64,000 nucleotides of DNA from Edolisoma coerulescens (GCA_013397115.1 VWZW01004136.1:124001-188000), one strand, 5' to 3'. Counted from the first letter of the stretch, positions 39,501-52,305 are shown. Program-made: numbers and translations. The notes: generated by a model from the letters alone, not told the origin.

Positions 39501-42500
39501 TGAACAAGAAGGAATGATCCTTCTTTCTTGGCTTTTTGTTGCTGTTGGGGTTTCTTTGAAAATTAGAGAGACTCTAAATACTTGGCTTCTCTGATGTATT
39601 TCCTATTATCCATAAAATTTCAATTCACAGTAGACATGAAGCTACAAGAGACCATGTAAGTGTTTACAAATGTGTCATTTCACCACCGATATATTTTTTT
39701 TTTAACAAACATACTTTTATGGCTAAAAAGTTGCAAATCCAATCAAAAAAATGGGGATTATAGAGCATGAACAGAAAGTAATTATTTTGCAAAACTTTAA
39801 CTCTTGGAGAACAATACGCAGTGAATGCGTCCAGGATACTTGAAGCTGAATGATAATTCTGATGAAAGTTTGTGGGGTTTTTTGTTTTATCTTGTGGTCT
39901 TTTTTTTTTTTAACACACTGGATTGACAGAGAGTGAGTTTTGTCCGGGATGCATCTGCAAACTTTTCTATTTAAAAAAATTCTATATTTTTCTGAGCTAA
40001 GCTTTGCAAGTCATCCCTGCCCATTCAGGCTCTGCTCAGGCTTTGCAGCTAGTATGCAGCAGCTCAGAACAGAATATGACCTTCTGAACAGCTGCAAGAC
40101 TTAAATGGTTTTGGTCATTCTGGGCTTGATTTGAGGGCAGGAAGCTTTGTTGCTGTTCTGTTGTCAGTGCTAAATAACAAGTCAAAAGGAGGATGTACCT
40201 GCCGGATTTTAATGCAGAGAGAATACAGAAATTGCACAGGGGCTGACGGTGTTTGCTAAGGTAAAATGTGTGGTGTTCAGAAAGGTATCAAAGAAATCAA
40301 ATTGTGGGATGGGGAGAAGCTAGAAACCTGCTAGATGGAAGGAAAAAAAGATACACATGGTGGGGAAGTGGAGGGGAGTAAGTCCAATTTAGCTTTTAGA
40401 ATACTAATTCAGAACCAGCACTGGTGTTTTAGCAACACTAGAAGAGACTGTTGTGGCCTGAAAATGTTTTATGAGCCGTAGATGTAGAGTCTGAAGAACT
40501 GTGTAAGTGGAGGCTTTTTCACTGCAAAGGGAAGCTTAGCTGCTGTATGTCTATAATGCATTTTATTTGAAGGTGTGGATATCCTTGGGAGTTTCACAAT
40601 ATGGGAACTGGGTGCTTAATTACTTATTCTACAGAATGTCATTAATGAGGGGTGTGGCTTTAACGCAGGGTCTTTCATACATAGTAATTAAGCCATTTTT
40701 CCTACCAATATCTGTCCTTTATTCTTTAGCTTATGTGAATAATCTTGTTTTCTCCAATGCTTGTCTGGAGCTCTCTGTGTGCTGGATGGTTTGCCATTTC
40801 CAGGGTATAGATTAGTCAGTCTGTAGCTGCAAGCCGGAGATGAACCTACCTGCTTTCCCATCTGTGGGAACACTAATTAGAGTTTTCTTTCTCTTTCAGG
40901 CACAATTATTTTCCTGAAACTTGCAGGAACTTAATTATCTCTGAGACTTTTTCTGTCCCCTCCCCTGTGTCAATTGGATAAAATTAAACAGCAGAATTTC
41001 TCGGTTATTAAGGTGAAAACAGTGAAACAGGCAGTGCAGTCAAATAAGTTTCATTGCCCTAGGAATCAGGACTAAAAAGATTATTTATATTATGGCAGCA
41101 CTTCATTGATAGAGCTACACTGGTCCTAAGACATCCATTCTGGTCACAGGAATTTTTTCCTTCTGTCAAGTACGTATTTTTGTAATGAAATGGGACAAAG
41201 ATCAGATTCTTCCCATAATCGACAGCAGTGATACAACTGCATACACTGGCAAGAAGACAGATAGGATGGAGCAGAGATGCTGCTCAGGTGTTCGTTCTCT
41301 CTGACTTCACTGGGTTATTTTTAAAATATCCTTTCACTTAAAGTTACATATAGAAGATGGGATTGAATGGCTTCTTCTTTTACTTAACCTTCATAAAGGT
41401 ACCAAGCAATGAGGTTTGCCTAAATGTCTGTTCTGTGCTGTTCTGAAAATGAGCTGTTACAATGTTAACTAGACCTTCATTTGTCCTTTTTCATATGTTA
41501 ACATCTGTAATGTTCTGATTTTGTGACTACAATATAGTTCTCTGGGGAGTAATTTGCCCCAGTTAGACCATCTGAAAACAGTTACTTCATGTTCATTATC
41601 CCTCAGTAATTCAGCTATTCCTTCAGTAATTAATACTATTTTAATTAAAGTTTGAGATATATCTCCCTGTATGTACTTAGGCATAACCTAAAGGTATCCC
41701 AAAAATTTTATGTTCCCTGGTTTTTATTGCAACTTTCTCCACAAATGTCCCTGATTATTAAAATAGTGAAATAATGAAACTGAAGCTGCACAACTGAAGG
41801 GCTCATTATTGTTTATTGCACAGGATAGAGTTTGTGCCTAGAACCATTCAGGCCACATATTTTTCTCTCCAACTAAATCTCTAAACTGCAGTTAATATCA
41901 AATTCTGTACATCTGCTGATATGGGTTTTGGTTGTTGATGTTGGGGTTTTTGCTTCCTTTTTTTTTTAAATTCTGCCAGCACTTTCTACTATAAAAGTTT
42001 GTACAAACACCCAGGAAAACCTTAGAGCAAGAAGTGTGCAGTGCAATAAAATAAACCTTTTTTCTCAGCATGAAGTTGAAACCACTCTTTCAGGCTGCAG
42101 CTAAACAAGCACTTAAACAAGTGCTTAAATATTTGAATTAAGTGTATAGCTATGGCTAGGCCTTTGTTTTGAATGTCTAAACAGATAAGAAAAAAATTTT
42201 GATTTTGTTTCTGATTATAATACTTACAGAAATGCATTATTTCTGACAGCTTCAACATTCTGCTATATGAAATTTACTTAATTTGAAACATCTATATATT
42301 ATCATCAGGGTAAGAGTTTTCTCCCATGCATAAGGATATGTTCTCTCTTATGAGGCTGTAGATAGGCACGTCTTCTGAACAGCAGTGCTGCTTCTGGTGC
42401 AAGAAAGATGTTGAGCATGTTTTCTTCTGGTAGGGAAACTGCACTTAATAGAACAGAAGAAAGAAAACATTTGACAGCTATTAAAAATTTTGTCTGTTGG

Positions 42501-43185
42501 TGCTATTATAGGACAATATCTGAAAGTATTTGGATTGTTGCTACATCATTAAGCTTCAGAAAGTAATTCTGCTCTACAAACTATTTCTGTGGTTTAGAAG
42601 GAAATAGAAAATTTTTACATTAGGGCAAAACTTTGAAAAGGTTTTTTTTGGTGGTTTTTGTGGGGTTTTTTAACCTTTCCTCCACCCTAAAAATCTCTCA
42701 ATATCAAGCTTGAATCTGAAATTCAAGATTAAGTTCTTCCTGGCACATATTTCATCAACAATGAACTTCCTGTAATCAGAGTTTGAAAGTAAAAGCATGA
42801 AGACACGCAGTAGTTTTAAACACAGTGTCTCTGGGGAAAACAGAAGATAACTGATGGTTGAAGGTTTGAACCAGCTGCCTTCTGGAGTCCAGGGAGCTAT
42901 AGGATTTGCTGATGGTTCTGTACTTTGATGGTTTTGTCATCCAATTCCCTGTTCAAGACTGTAAATACTTGTAACTGATAGAGATGCTATTCTCTCTGCC
43001 TCCATTTACTTCGCTCCTGAAGGAAAATGACAATCCTGGGATGTGTCCTTGGCCCTCTACTTCCCTCCGGCTTGGCATCTGTGGCAAGATTTCTCACCTC
43101 TTCAAATCATCTAAAACTCAAATTTTTGCTTATAAAACACAGACGCTACAGAAGGAGAGCAACTAAAGGCACAGGGCTGGATGAT
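36577..43185. other. Noncoding tract, nothing recognised
   Basis: AT-rich unique sequence with frames of at most 94 codons, none recognisable. Short GGGGTTTTTT-like stretches occur near 39870, 41950 and 42650. A perfect 8-bp inverted repeat with a 4-base loop (AAGCACTT and AAGTGCTT) lies at 42107-42126. No genes or transposons are identified. Confidence 0.5.
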
Positions 43186-43189
43186 TTCA

Positions 43190-43640
43190 GCGCAGGAGAG
43201 AGCTGAGGGGGTGGCTGAGCTGCCTGTCCTTACCTCTAAAGACCACATCATCAAGCTCTTTCTCTAGCAGCTGTTGCTTTGCCAAAAGCTCACCCAAGCA
43301 CGGCTTTTCTGGGTATGTCCTCCCTTCATCCCTTCCCCAAGCCCAGGAGCACCTGCAGCAGCATCGGGCAGTCCCTGGTGCTGAGCAGACGTGGGGGCTG
43401 AGCGCTGCCCGAGGCTCTCGGGCAGGGCACCTGTGCCTTGCCGCAGCACTCCAGGCAATCGTGTGCGAGGGTCTCTCCCAGCACTGCTGTTCCCTCAGCT
43501 GCTGCTCCAGCCTCACCCATCTCCTGCTCCCACCTAGATGAGTAAATCCTGCTCTTGGTCCTTTCTCTCTTCAGTCTAGCAATGCACTGCCACAAAGGGT
43601 GAGCATGGGCTCCTTTGCAGGGAGAGCAAAGGGTTATCAT
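43190..43640. other. GC-rich patch, function unknown
   Basis: A block clearly richer in G+C than its surroundings, with several CpGs. Two overlapping minus-strand frames cross it (43187-43516 with 109 codons and 43326-43664 with 112 codons). On the minus strand a good splice-donor consensus, GAG|GTAAGG, falls at 43236-43228, just after a lysine/leucine/glutamate-rich segment of the 109-codon frame. I see no matching strong acceptor upstream. It could be an unrecognised exon, an old repeat or simply an isochore fluctuation; I cannot decide. Confidence 0.35.
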
Positions 43641-43664
43641 TTGTAGCTTATACCTGAAGATCAA

Positions 43665-45050
43665 AGAGAAGATTGTCGTGTTTGATCAGAAAAAGATCGG
43701 TTTAAACCAGCAGAAGAGTCATGGGAATGGCCAGCAATGGGGGACAGTTAAGGGAGGAGGTCCGTGATAGTAAAAACTGGGAAAAGAAGGGTCCTGAGGA
43801 GGAAGAACCAGCTGGAGACATATATCTCTACCAACAGGTACTCTAAAACTCTTCTGAGTCATGTCTCACCCAGAGTCCTTGAAACAACACTGCCTTCCAC
43901 AAATTCCTTTGACTCATTTCTTTGCTTAAGAATCAATCTGAACCCAGAACTTTGTCTCGTTTCCCATTCAGAGCTTACACCTACAGGGCAGAAAGCTTTG
44001 ATATGACTTTGCTGCTCAGTGTTGTAGTAGCCTACAAATACACCGTGCCCAGGCGGCAGTCACTGCTGGCAATGTTAGTCTTAATATTTTAAAGTCATCG
44101 ATCCAAGCGAAATAAAGAGTTATTTTACCATGCTGGCAAGAAAGAAAAGCTTGTGCTACCCCAGCTATGGCAGTTTTAAGAATTACAGCCCAGAAATAAG
44201 TTTTCTTGTTTAAGCCTACCTGAATAGTGCCAGCCAGTTGAGAATTAGGACTGTCAAGATATAAGAAGGTACTAGTCAGTCGTCTTGGTGAGAAACAAGT
44301 AGGAAGTGCAAGGTTGGCCATTCTCCCTGCCAGGATATCCAGTATCCCTGCTTTGCCTCCACAAGATGCTTTGCAAGCATGAACAGATACGAATGCAGTT
44401 TACAGCTTCTGACAGTCATACCCTGTCTGGTTGCACCCTGTCTCCTGTGTTGGACGTAGTTCCCTGACAGTTTCTTTTGAATCCAGTTTGTCTGCTGCTC
44501 CTGACTTGGTGTTAGTTGCTACTGCTTCTCTAGATACCATGTCATTTGTTCAGTCAGTGCTCCGTTGCATTTCTTCTTACTCCTTCTCCTCCTCAGCCAA
44601 GAGAAGAAACATGAGTGTTGAAGTGGAAGTCTGCAGTGGGAGATGACCTTGAGATTCGTTGTTTTTATAACAGCAGAACAGATCTTATTTATTATGTGCG
44701 GTTGAAGAATGTGAACTGTAGGCGATGAACAGGCAGCGTCCCGCTTACAGCTATTGTGAGCAGTGCAAGCTCGTGTTCCTGTAGGAAAAGTGAAAACATC
44801 AAGAAAACCTGCAGAGATCTCTTTCAGAATTTCCCTCTTTTCAAAATTTCAGAGTTACCTTTTAGCCCACTCTGTTTATTGCTTAAAACGCCTTGACTCA
44901 TATTTGTGAGGGATGCTTTGTGCTTGGTGTGAACAACCAAACAGCCCTCTAGCTGATTTTACACTGCTGCCAGGGCAGGGAGAAAAAGATTCCTGTCCAA
45001 TCTTGTCAGAAATCCTATTTTGAAACATCCTCCTTTTTCTTACTAGAAAT
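43665..45050. other. Noncoding tract, nothing recognised
   Basis: Mixed-composition unique sequence with frames of at most 101 codons (44016-44321 minus). No family is recognised. The tract ends where the CR1 fragment begins. Confidence 0.5.
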
Positions 45051-45196
45051 AAGGTGGAGTCACTGTCCCTGGAAGTATTTAAGAAGAGACTGGACATGGC
45101 ACTTCATGCCATGGTCTAGGTGACATAGTGGTGTATGCTCCAACTTTGTACTTGATGATCTCAGAGGTCTTTTCCAGCCTTATAGATTCTGTGATA
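45051..45196 (+). mobile_element. CR1: CR1 LINE, 3' end fragment, diverged
   Basis: It begins within the conserved AAGGTGGAGTCACTGTCCCT block, continues through GGAAGTATTTAAGAAGAGAC, and reaches GATGATCTCAGAGGTCTTTT followed by CCAGCC and an ATTCTGTGAT terminal motif. This is the final part of the CR1 3' region in sense orientation, about 146 bases long, so the copy is severely 5'-truncated, as is normal for CR1. No reverse-transcriptase coding sequence remains. It is more decayed than the copy at 63406-63750, as its degenerate terminal repeat shows. Confidence 0.85.
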
Positions 45197-47672
45197 TCAT
45201 AGTCCCAAGTGTTATCAGGATGACCTATCTTTTAGAAGTCAGTTACAGATTTTGAAACCCTCTGAAGATTCTCCCCCAATTCCTACCAGTTTGCCTCCTT
45301 GTACAGATTTCAGTCTTTTGTAGATTTTACTTAGCTGTTTCTGCACTTATTTTGTGAGAAAACTGCTTTTCTCCAAGTGCTTCAACAGTGACTGTTTGAC
45401 TCTTTCTTGAGGTCAGTGTAACACTGAAGCTCTCGTGCCTGCAGTGGTAAAAGCAGTCTGCATGCAACCAAGAAGGAAGGAATGTGGGGAGTGATGCTGG
45501 TTTGATGAACTTTTTGTTGACACTAAGATACTCTTTGAAATGGTTTCTCTTCTATAAAAGCAACACTATTGTTTTCATTAACAAACTTCTTGATGCGTCT
45601 TGCTCTGAGGGAACTTTTAGTAGCTATACATTATGTACACACGTACATGCCTGTGCATAGAAATATAGTTACTGAATTTATGGCATGAGCTATTACAGCT
45701 TTCCTTTTTAAGTGCTCACAAATGAGACTATGAAAATTTAAAAGCAGCTACAGTGAAGCTGTTGATTGACTAATATAGAATTACTCAATCTATGTCTAAC
45801 CATCTTGATCCATACTAACAAGACCAAGATAAAAGGTTAGTTTCTGCTCTTCTAGTAAATAGCCTTGCAAATGCCTTTTTAAGATTCTGTCATGCTGAAT
45901 TACATAGCTCTTATCATTTGCAGATCTTTTTTGAAAGCAGCCCCAGGTTACATGCATATTGGATTACCGTGCATCAAAGAGATTAAAATAGGTGTGCTAT
46001 AAAGATAAGGGCTTTTTTGTATTCTACTTGCAAAAAAAAATTGTATTAAAAAGACCCTTTAGAGAAAACAAAAAAGGGCTCAGAGGAGCCAAACCAAAAG
46101 AAGCAGTTCATAGAACACTGCAGAATGGCTGACAGATTCCTGACAGTATTCACTGGTACTTAGCTTCTGGCTTTAATGTGTGTTTTATATCCTCATGGAG
46201 AAGCATAAAGTTGGGCATTAACATGTGAGAACAGAAACTGCTTGCACATTATTGACTCATTTTATAGTCTTTTGGAATTATAAAGAAAATCAGTTGCTTT
46301 CAGGTGGTAATTTTCTTAGGCCCTCCTCACTGACAGAACCAACAAGAATTTACTGGTAATCAAATGTAAAGTAGCAACATATGAAATAATTTAGAAATTT
46401 TAGAGGAAGAGTTGAGAATTCCTTTCTTTATCTTGAGGTATAGAAATTTAAAGTTTCATTTGATCACTTTGTCTATTAGCAATAAGAAGTCCACAACATG
46501 AAATGGTGAAGAAATAATATGTTGTTATTCATAAAAACATTTCAAAGAGCTGCCTCTACACAGAAGGACCAAAACCAATTAGGTCATTGAAAATGCAATT
46601 AAAATGTGAAAGAACAGTAAGTTCTCAAGGGGAATGCTTTTTGAAAATGTCATATACTTGTGCCCACCTCTTACTTGGGTTGACTGATGGAGAACCCAAG
46701 CTCTGAGAAAGGCTCCTGTGCTTCATGTCAATAATCATGTTCTTGACAACTGTCAGACACCTGGGGTTAATTTGAGGAGCCTTGGAGGTACAATGTTTGG
46801 TGGAAAGTTTGGGGTATTGAGTAACTCAACTTGCAAGATAAACAACAGCATGAAACCATGTGAGCTGTATCCAGTATAACCCAAATGAGGTTATCTACAA
46901 TTCATTATGTTGTCTAGATGGTCTAAAGAGGGCTCATTTGGGAGGGTTTCTGACTTATACAATCTGATTTTACTGAGATTAAGTTGATTAGTAGTTATTT
47001 TTAAAACATGAACCTCCAGATGATTTGAATATTTTTATTTAGAACATTATGAGAATCAAGTGTATTAGTCTATTTTACCATTGTCATAAGCTACCAAAAC
47101 AAAGAAAGCAGTATTAGAAGGAAATAGAATAAAGCCAAGATGCTGGAAGGGACGGGGATGGAGGTGTGGGGGTGGAGTTCATTTGGGGAGAACTGCATAC
47201 GTTATCCACCACATTTTGGGGGANATTTTAATACCGAAAGTGAAAAAGAGTGGGAAGCTGTTCACTCTGGTGGCCTCTTCAAGGGTACATGGAGAGGGAG
47301 AGAAGGAACTCTCCCCATCCCTCCCAGTAAGGGTAATAGGGGAAGGAAGAGCTCCCAACCCTGTTCCTCTTGGTAAAACGCATCTGATGGAAAGAGAAAA
47401 GTGTTCTCCATCTGTTTGTGCACCTGTGTGGTCTTACAGGACTCTCCCCTGTTCCACCCCAGCTTTATAAGAGTGTGCTGCCTGCTCCTTCCCCCCCACC
47501 CTGCGGTCTGTGCCTGCAAAGTGTGCTTTGCTGTGGGGATGTATCCATGTTCTGTACTGTGCTGCTTCTCGTAGGTGTTTCTGAGCACATCCTCAAGCTG
47601 TGGGCTCATCCATGTAATTAAAATATCATTTAGATTGCACTTCAAGACCAAGCACCTTATTGTGGCAGCCGT
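45197..47672. other. Noncoding tract with a single N
   Basis: AT-rich unique sequence. One unresolved base (N) is at 47224, beside a G-run in a GC-richer stretch (about 47140-47560). Overlapping frames on both strands there (95 codons plus, 129 codons minus at 47262-47651) are not recognisable. Confidence 0.5.
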
Positions 47673-47711
47673 GATTAATCACTAGGAATTCCTAGTACCA
47701 ATTGATCAATT
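47673..47711. repeat. Cluster of three perfect palindromes
   Basis: Within 39 bases lie GATTAATC (47673-47680), then directly ACTAGGAATTCCTAGT (47681-47696, 16 bp perfect), then AATTGATCAATT (47700-47711, 12 bp perfect). GATTAATC contains inverted TAATC half-sites of the kind bound by bicoid-class homeodomains. That is known of the motif and binding here is inference. Confidence 0.6.
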
Positions 47712-50040
47712 CTCTGAAATCAATGGATTTAGTGAAGATTTAACATATTGACCAGTCAGCTTTTGTAATGTACACATAATCTCAGAAATGGTGTGTGCCT
47801 GCCACGTGTCTGACCCTATGTTATAACACAGCAGAGGCAAAACACAACATGTGACTTTCTCTTAAGCCTACTGTCATCATCTCAGCCTACAGATGGCACC
47901 TCTGGGCCCACCTCTCAGGGACTCTTCTCAGGCCAGTTGGCTCTCTGAAATGATTTCTGACAAATTCACCCTTTGCTAGGGAAGTGGCCTGCCTGTGGGT
48001 AAAATTGGTGCTGGATTTTGTGCTGCTCTGCTGCTTTGGATGGGGCCATTCGCAGAGGAATTTACAGAGAAATACCAATTTTTCAGGCAAATTAAACATT
48101 CTACATTAATTACTTTGCACTTGCAAGCCAGTAGTTAACACAACTCTAACACAGGAAATACTTCAATATGTTTGTGTATAACAATTTCTTGCAACCTCAT
48201 CACCTGCAGTATTCACAAGATGGTTATTTAAAAATTATTATCTAGCAAAAAAATTTTGAAATAATGATCTTATGATCACTTAATTTTGCCTCCTTACTAG
48301 ATGTGGTAAATTAACCTTTGCAGCAACATTTGACATTAAATTTGACTCCATTTTTTTGTAAAATGAAAACAAAATTAATTTGATCAGGAGAATGAAACAT
48401 TCTAAAATTTTCAAAAAAAAGTAATCCTCACATTGATTTTTACGGGCAAAAAGAAATCTCAGCCAATGTAGGTGATTCGTCATGTAAGGATGTCCATGAG
48501 AATGTCAATGTACTGGTCCTAAGCTGTTGTTAGGTTTCATATGAATACAATGCAGTATTTTACACATGTAAATGAATGTCATTAATGTTTTCCATTAAGA
48601 GAAGACTAATTATAAAAAGAAAAGCAAGTGGTGTGGCTGTGCTTAATGCCTAAAGAGTTACAGGTTTGGCAGTAAAAGGGAGGACGTTTGGCTCAATACT
48701 GAGGGTAAAGCTCTGCTTTGATAAATGATTATAAGCTTACTGAAATTCACATTGCTTGCAGCATCTGTGGTTCAGTAGCATTTTTTTAGAGCAGTATAAC
48801 AAGGGATTAAAGTAAAAGAAAGGAGTTTTTATTGTATGATAATAACTCTTTAGGCTTTTATGCTTATTCCATTCAGGAAAAACATCAGGGCTGATTTTTC
48901 ATCTTCACTCTTCTCAGATGACTTTTGTCTTTATATGACTGAATTACATATTCTCGTGAATAAATTCTGAATGGCTGGTTAGCAGGAAAAGAAAGCAAAC
49001 CTGAGCATTTTATAACCTTATGTTAAAAACAAATTACTAGGATTTCTTTTTTATGAATGCTATTTGCCGTAGATTTTAGTAAAACCAATCGCACAGTGGA
49101 AGTGTGAAAACTTTGATTAAGAATTAATCTTTTGGAGTTCAGATAGCATTAAGTTATGACTTATTACTGAACAAACTGGCTCAATCTAATCTTCAGAATG
49201 GTGATGGTTTTCTTTCAAAGCAAGAAAAAATATCAGTAGGTAATTAATTAATGGTAGATTTCGAGCTTCTCTAATTGGAAGAGCAAGGTTAAAAGATACT
49301 TTGGAACAAAGAAAACAGCAGAACAAAATAAAGGTTTTTTTCATTTAGATTTGTCTGTCATGAAGTGGATTTTCAAAAAGCTGACAGCAACAACAGAAAT
49401 GGAATGTCTCAACAGGTACAAGTAGGTGCAAGAGTTTTGATTAGCAAATATAAATCAGCGGTTTCCTCTCAAGTTTCAAATAAATGCTGCAATTACTGAA
49501 CTAGAAATCCAACTATGCTTTATATTTTGCTTAATTTAAGGCTGTAATTCTGACAATGACTAAACAGAAACTGTAAACTGATATCTTATCTGTGTTGTGG
49601 CTTAGTAGAAGGAGAGATGAAGTACTTCAGTTCTGCGTAGCATTCCCTAATGAGTAATACCCAGGTTCCTCAGTATGCTAAAACCATCCCATGTTTGCTG
49701 CCAACAAAGATATCCGAACAAAGAAAATATGTTTGATTTCTCAGTCCTTAGGATTTTGTGACCAGCCTTGAAATGCCAGCAAAGTTTTATGTCATAAAAT
49801 GATTGTGAAGTCACTGACTGTCCTCAAAAGGTAGTAAATTTTAAGCTGCAGGACTGCTGAAACTTTGACACTCAAGTAAGACTTGATCTGATGTCTACTG
49901 AGGCCAATAAGTGTGCTTGCTGTGGCTTCAGTGGGCATCAGATCAGCCACACTTTTCAGCCTTCTCTTATTATGTGACTAGTGTAGTATTTTGAAACCTT
50001 TCTAAATATTGATTAAATTCTTAATTGAGATTAAACATGG
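47712..50040. other. Noncoding tract, nothing recognised
   Basis: Very AT-rich unique sequence with frames of at most 70 codons. AT-rich homeodomain-like words (TAATTAATTAAT near 49240) are common but not diagnostic. No gene or repeat family is recognised. Confidence 0.55.
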
Positions 50041-50155
50041 GTCATAAGCTTGCTTTCTTTGTTTTTTTCTGGGGTTTTTGTTGTTGAGTTTGGGGTTTTT
50101 TTTGGGGGGGTGGGGTTGGTTTTTGTTTGTGTGTATGGTTTGGGTTTTTTTAAGG
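50041..50155 (+). repeat. T/G low-complexity tract with quadruplex-capable G runs
   Basis: The plus strand is almost only T and G, with GGGG at 50092-50095, GGGGGGG at 50104-50110 and GGGG at 50112-50115. The seven-base run can supply two G-triplets, so four runs of at least three G lie within 24 bases. This fits the general G-quadruplex pattern except for a slightly long first loop. Confidence 0.65.
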
Positions 50156-51897
50156 AAAGGAACAAAATGTTACAGAGGTATTAGAAGGAATTTTAAAGTT
50201 AAGTGAGCAGTAGCTAATATAGTGTTAGCTGGAATAATATGGGGAACAGGCGCAGAAAAACAGGCAAAAGTAACACCTGCAGGGGTGCTACAAGAGGCAA
50301 GTTGTGGGTGTCACTGGAAAATAAGAGAAAATAAACTGATGCAGGCAGAGAGAGAGTCATAAATGTCAAATCATCATGATGTCACCAGGAAAAGACTTCT
50401 TTTTTTTCTGTGACAACTTATGGCTTTCAGGTGTCCTAGGTTTTGCCTTTATCATGAACACAACATAGCAGAAAATTACTTCAACCTCAGACAATAAATT
50501 ATCCAAAAGAAGAACTATTTCCCCAAGATGTTGTTCACAAGCACTCAAGGAAAATGTAGCAAATGGAGGGGATGAATGTAAGGATTAAAACCTGGAAGAC
50601 CAAGTCACCACTGTCAGCCCACTGACATTCTTTGAAGCCACGCTTGAGTGATGACATTGCTGCATTGTGAACAGACAGACCATACACTTGCTCTGTGCTG
50701 TTCCTGGAACAGCAGCACGGGGCCGTTGGAGGAGTCATATTTTCAAGGGCTTTCAAAGTTTGCCTGAACAACAAGCCACTGATGTGAAGCTTGTCCTCCT
50801 CCAAGTGATTATTTTTGCTTTCTCTTTTCACTTTCAAGTTAAGCATTACAACTGATATCTGATGCACTGGAGTAATGGAATAAAACAATAGAGATAAATC
50901 ATAGACTTGATTTAAGAGTTGCTGAAGTTTCACTCAGACCTGATGAACTGAGGAAGACAGAAATGAGACACGGGGTCACATGGTCCAGCCTGGTCTCATA
51001 CCTTTGAGCAAATTGTCGGAATCCTACATTGGTTAGAAAAGCTACACAAATATTGTTCTGACAAATGATGCTTGGTACAGGACCTTAGACTGTGTTGCAG
51101 AATGCCAGTATCTCTTTCTGTTCAGCCTCAATCCAGTTCTAAGCAAAATGCTGCCAATACCTATGAAAGCCTATTCCTACATGGCAACTACTTCTTTTAC
51201 TCTCATACGTGCTTTTTAATTCTGATGTGCTTTGGATGAACACAAACCTTTTTTTTTTTATGGTTTAGATTGTGTCTGTGGTGAAAAATTAATTCATTTT
51301 CTTATTGGATGAAGTATTCCTTGAATATTCCATGCAACACTTGATTTACTCCCTCCCATGTGCTCCTGAAGGCTGTTGGGGTGTGAGAATGTCTGGCAAA
51401 GAGGACTGGATATAACTTTCCTTCCAGCAATTGAATTGGGGTGATACCCTTTCCCTAGGGAGTAGAGTGTGATATTTTAAACATTCCCAAGGTGATGGGA
51501 GTTGGTCTGGGTGTTGCAATTACATGTAGCTCAAACTAACCAAATCAGCATGCAGCGCTTTTTTTCACAGCTTTTGAAAGAGCACAATAGTGTACAAATG
51601 AAATCTATTGACAGCATGATTTGTTAGGCCTGAAAAGCAACAAATGAGCTATAATAACCCAAAGTGCAAACCTATGCACATAAGTAAAAACAAAAATTTC
51701 AGCACTAAGCCAGGAATTCTTCAGCTGAGAAGGCCAGAGGAACAGAAGGCCCTTGGAGCATTAATTAATTGGAGATTGGCCGGGGCCAGCTGTAAGTTGC
51801 AACTGTGAAAAACACAGATGTATCAGCTGAACCTCTTTCAGCTGAGGTAAAGACAAATCTTCTCTAGAGTAGCAGACACTCATATAGTTAAGCATAT
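50156..51897. other. Noncoding tract; longest mid-window open frame not assigned
   Basis: AT-rich unique sequence. The 132-codon minus-strand frame at 50535-50933 has a hydrophobic C-terminal end and a cysteine triplet near the middle, but no family I recognise. A plus-strand frame overlaps part of it. Its length is within chance for this window. Confidence 0.45.
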
Positions 51898-51898
51898 T

Positions 51899-51990
51899 TG
51901 AAAGAGATGGAACAGGTGCAACAAAGTTTTGAGACTGATGTAAATAAGGGTCTGAAGAGTCCCTGCTGGACTCAAGAAAGGAAAGGAGGA
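51899..51990 (+). mobile_element. Possible old internal CR1 fragment
   Basis: The order GAAAGAGATGGAACAGGTGC, CAACAAAGT, GATGTAAATAAGGGTCTGAA follows the CR1 segment that reads roughly 'gagctggagcaggtgcagc ... aagatgatt aagggtctggag' upstream of the 3' untranslated region. The similarity is partial and fades after about 90 bases. If real, this is an old sense-strand CR1 piece without its 3' end. The match rests on memory of the family, not on an alignment. Confidence 0.35.
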
Positions 51991-52305
51991 AATAAAATAT
52001 ACCTTTTTTGGATTACAAATCTGCCTGTAAGGGTTTTCTCAAGCAACAGCATAGTACTTTGCCACAGGTCTTGTTGGGATTATAGCGTGGAAATTTGCTT
52101 CCAGCTTCTCCTACTGCTTGATTTAGGGTTGAGGGACTATATCTTTTCCCACCATGTGAATTCCATCAACCAGGAGAGAAAAGTTCAGCCTCCAAGTTAA
52201 TATCTGGGAAATATCTGCCTTGTGGCAGCTATTTAAGATCCTTGTGGGGATATTAAATAAAACAAGAGCTGAGCATAGATCACTGTCCAGTGATCAAACC
52301 AGAAG
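51991..52305. other. Noncoding tract, nothing recognised
   Basis: AT-rich sequence partly spanned by a 100-codon plus-strand frame (51898-52200), which begins inside the possible CR1 relic and has no recognisable domain. Confidence 0.45.

Noticed and set aside
50535..50933. 132-codon minus-strand open frame as a gene
   Set aside because: No recognisable domain. The length is within chance for 64 kb in six frames, and a plus-strand frame overlaps it.
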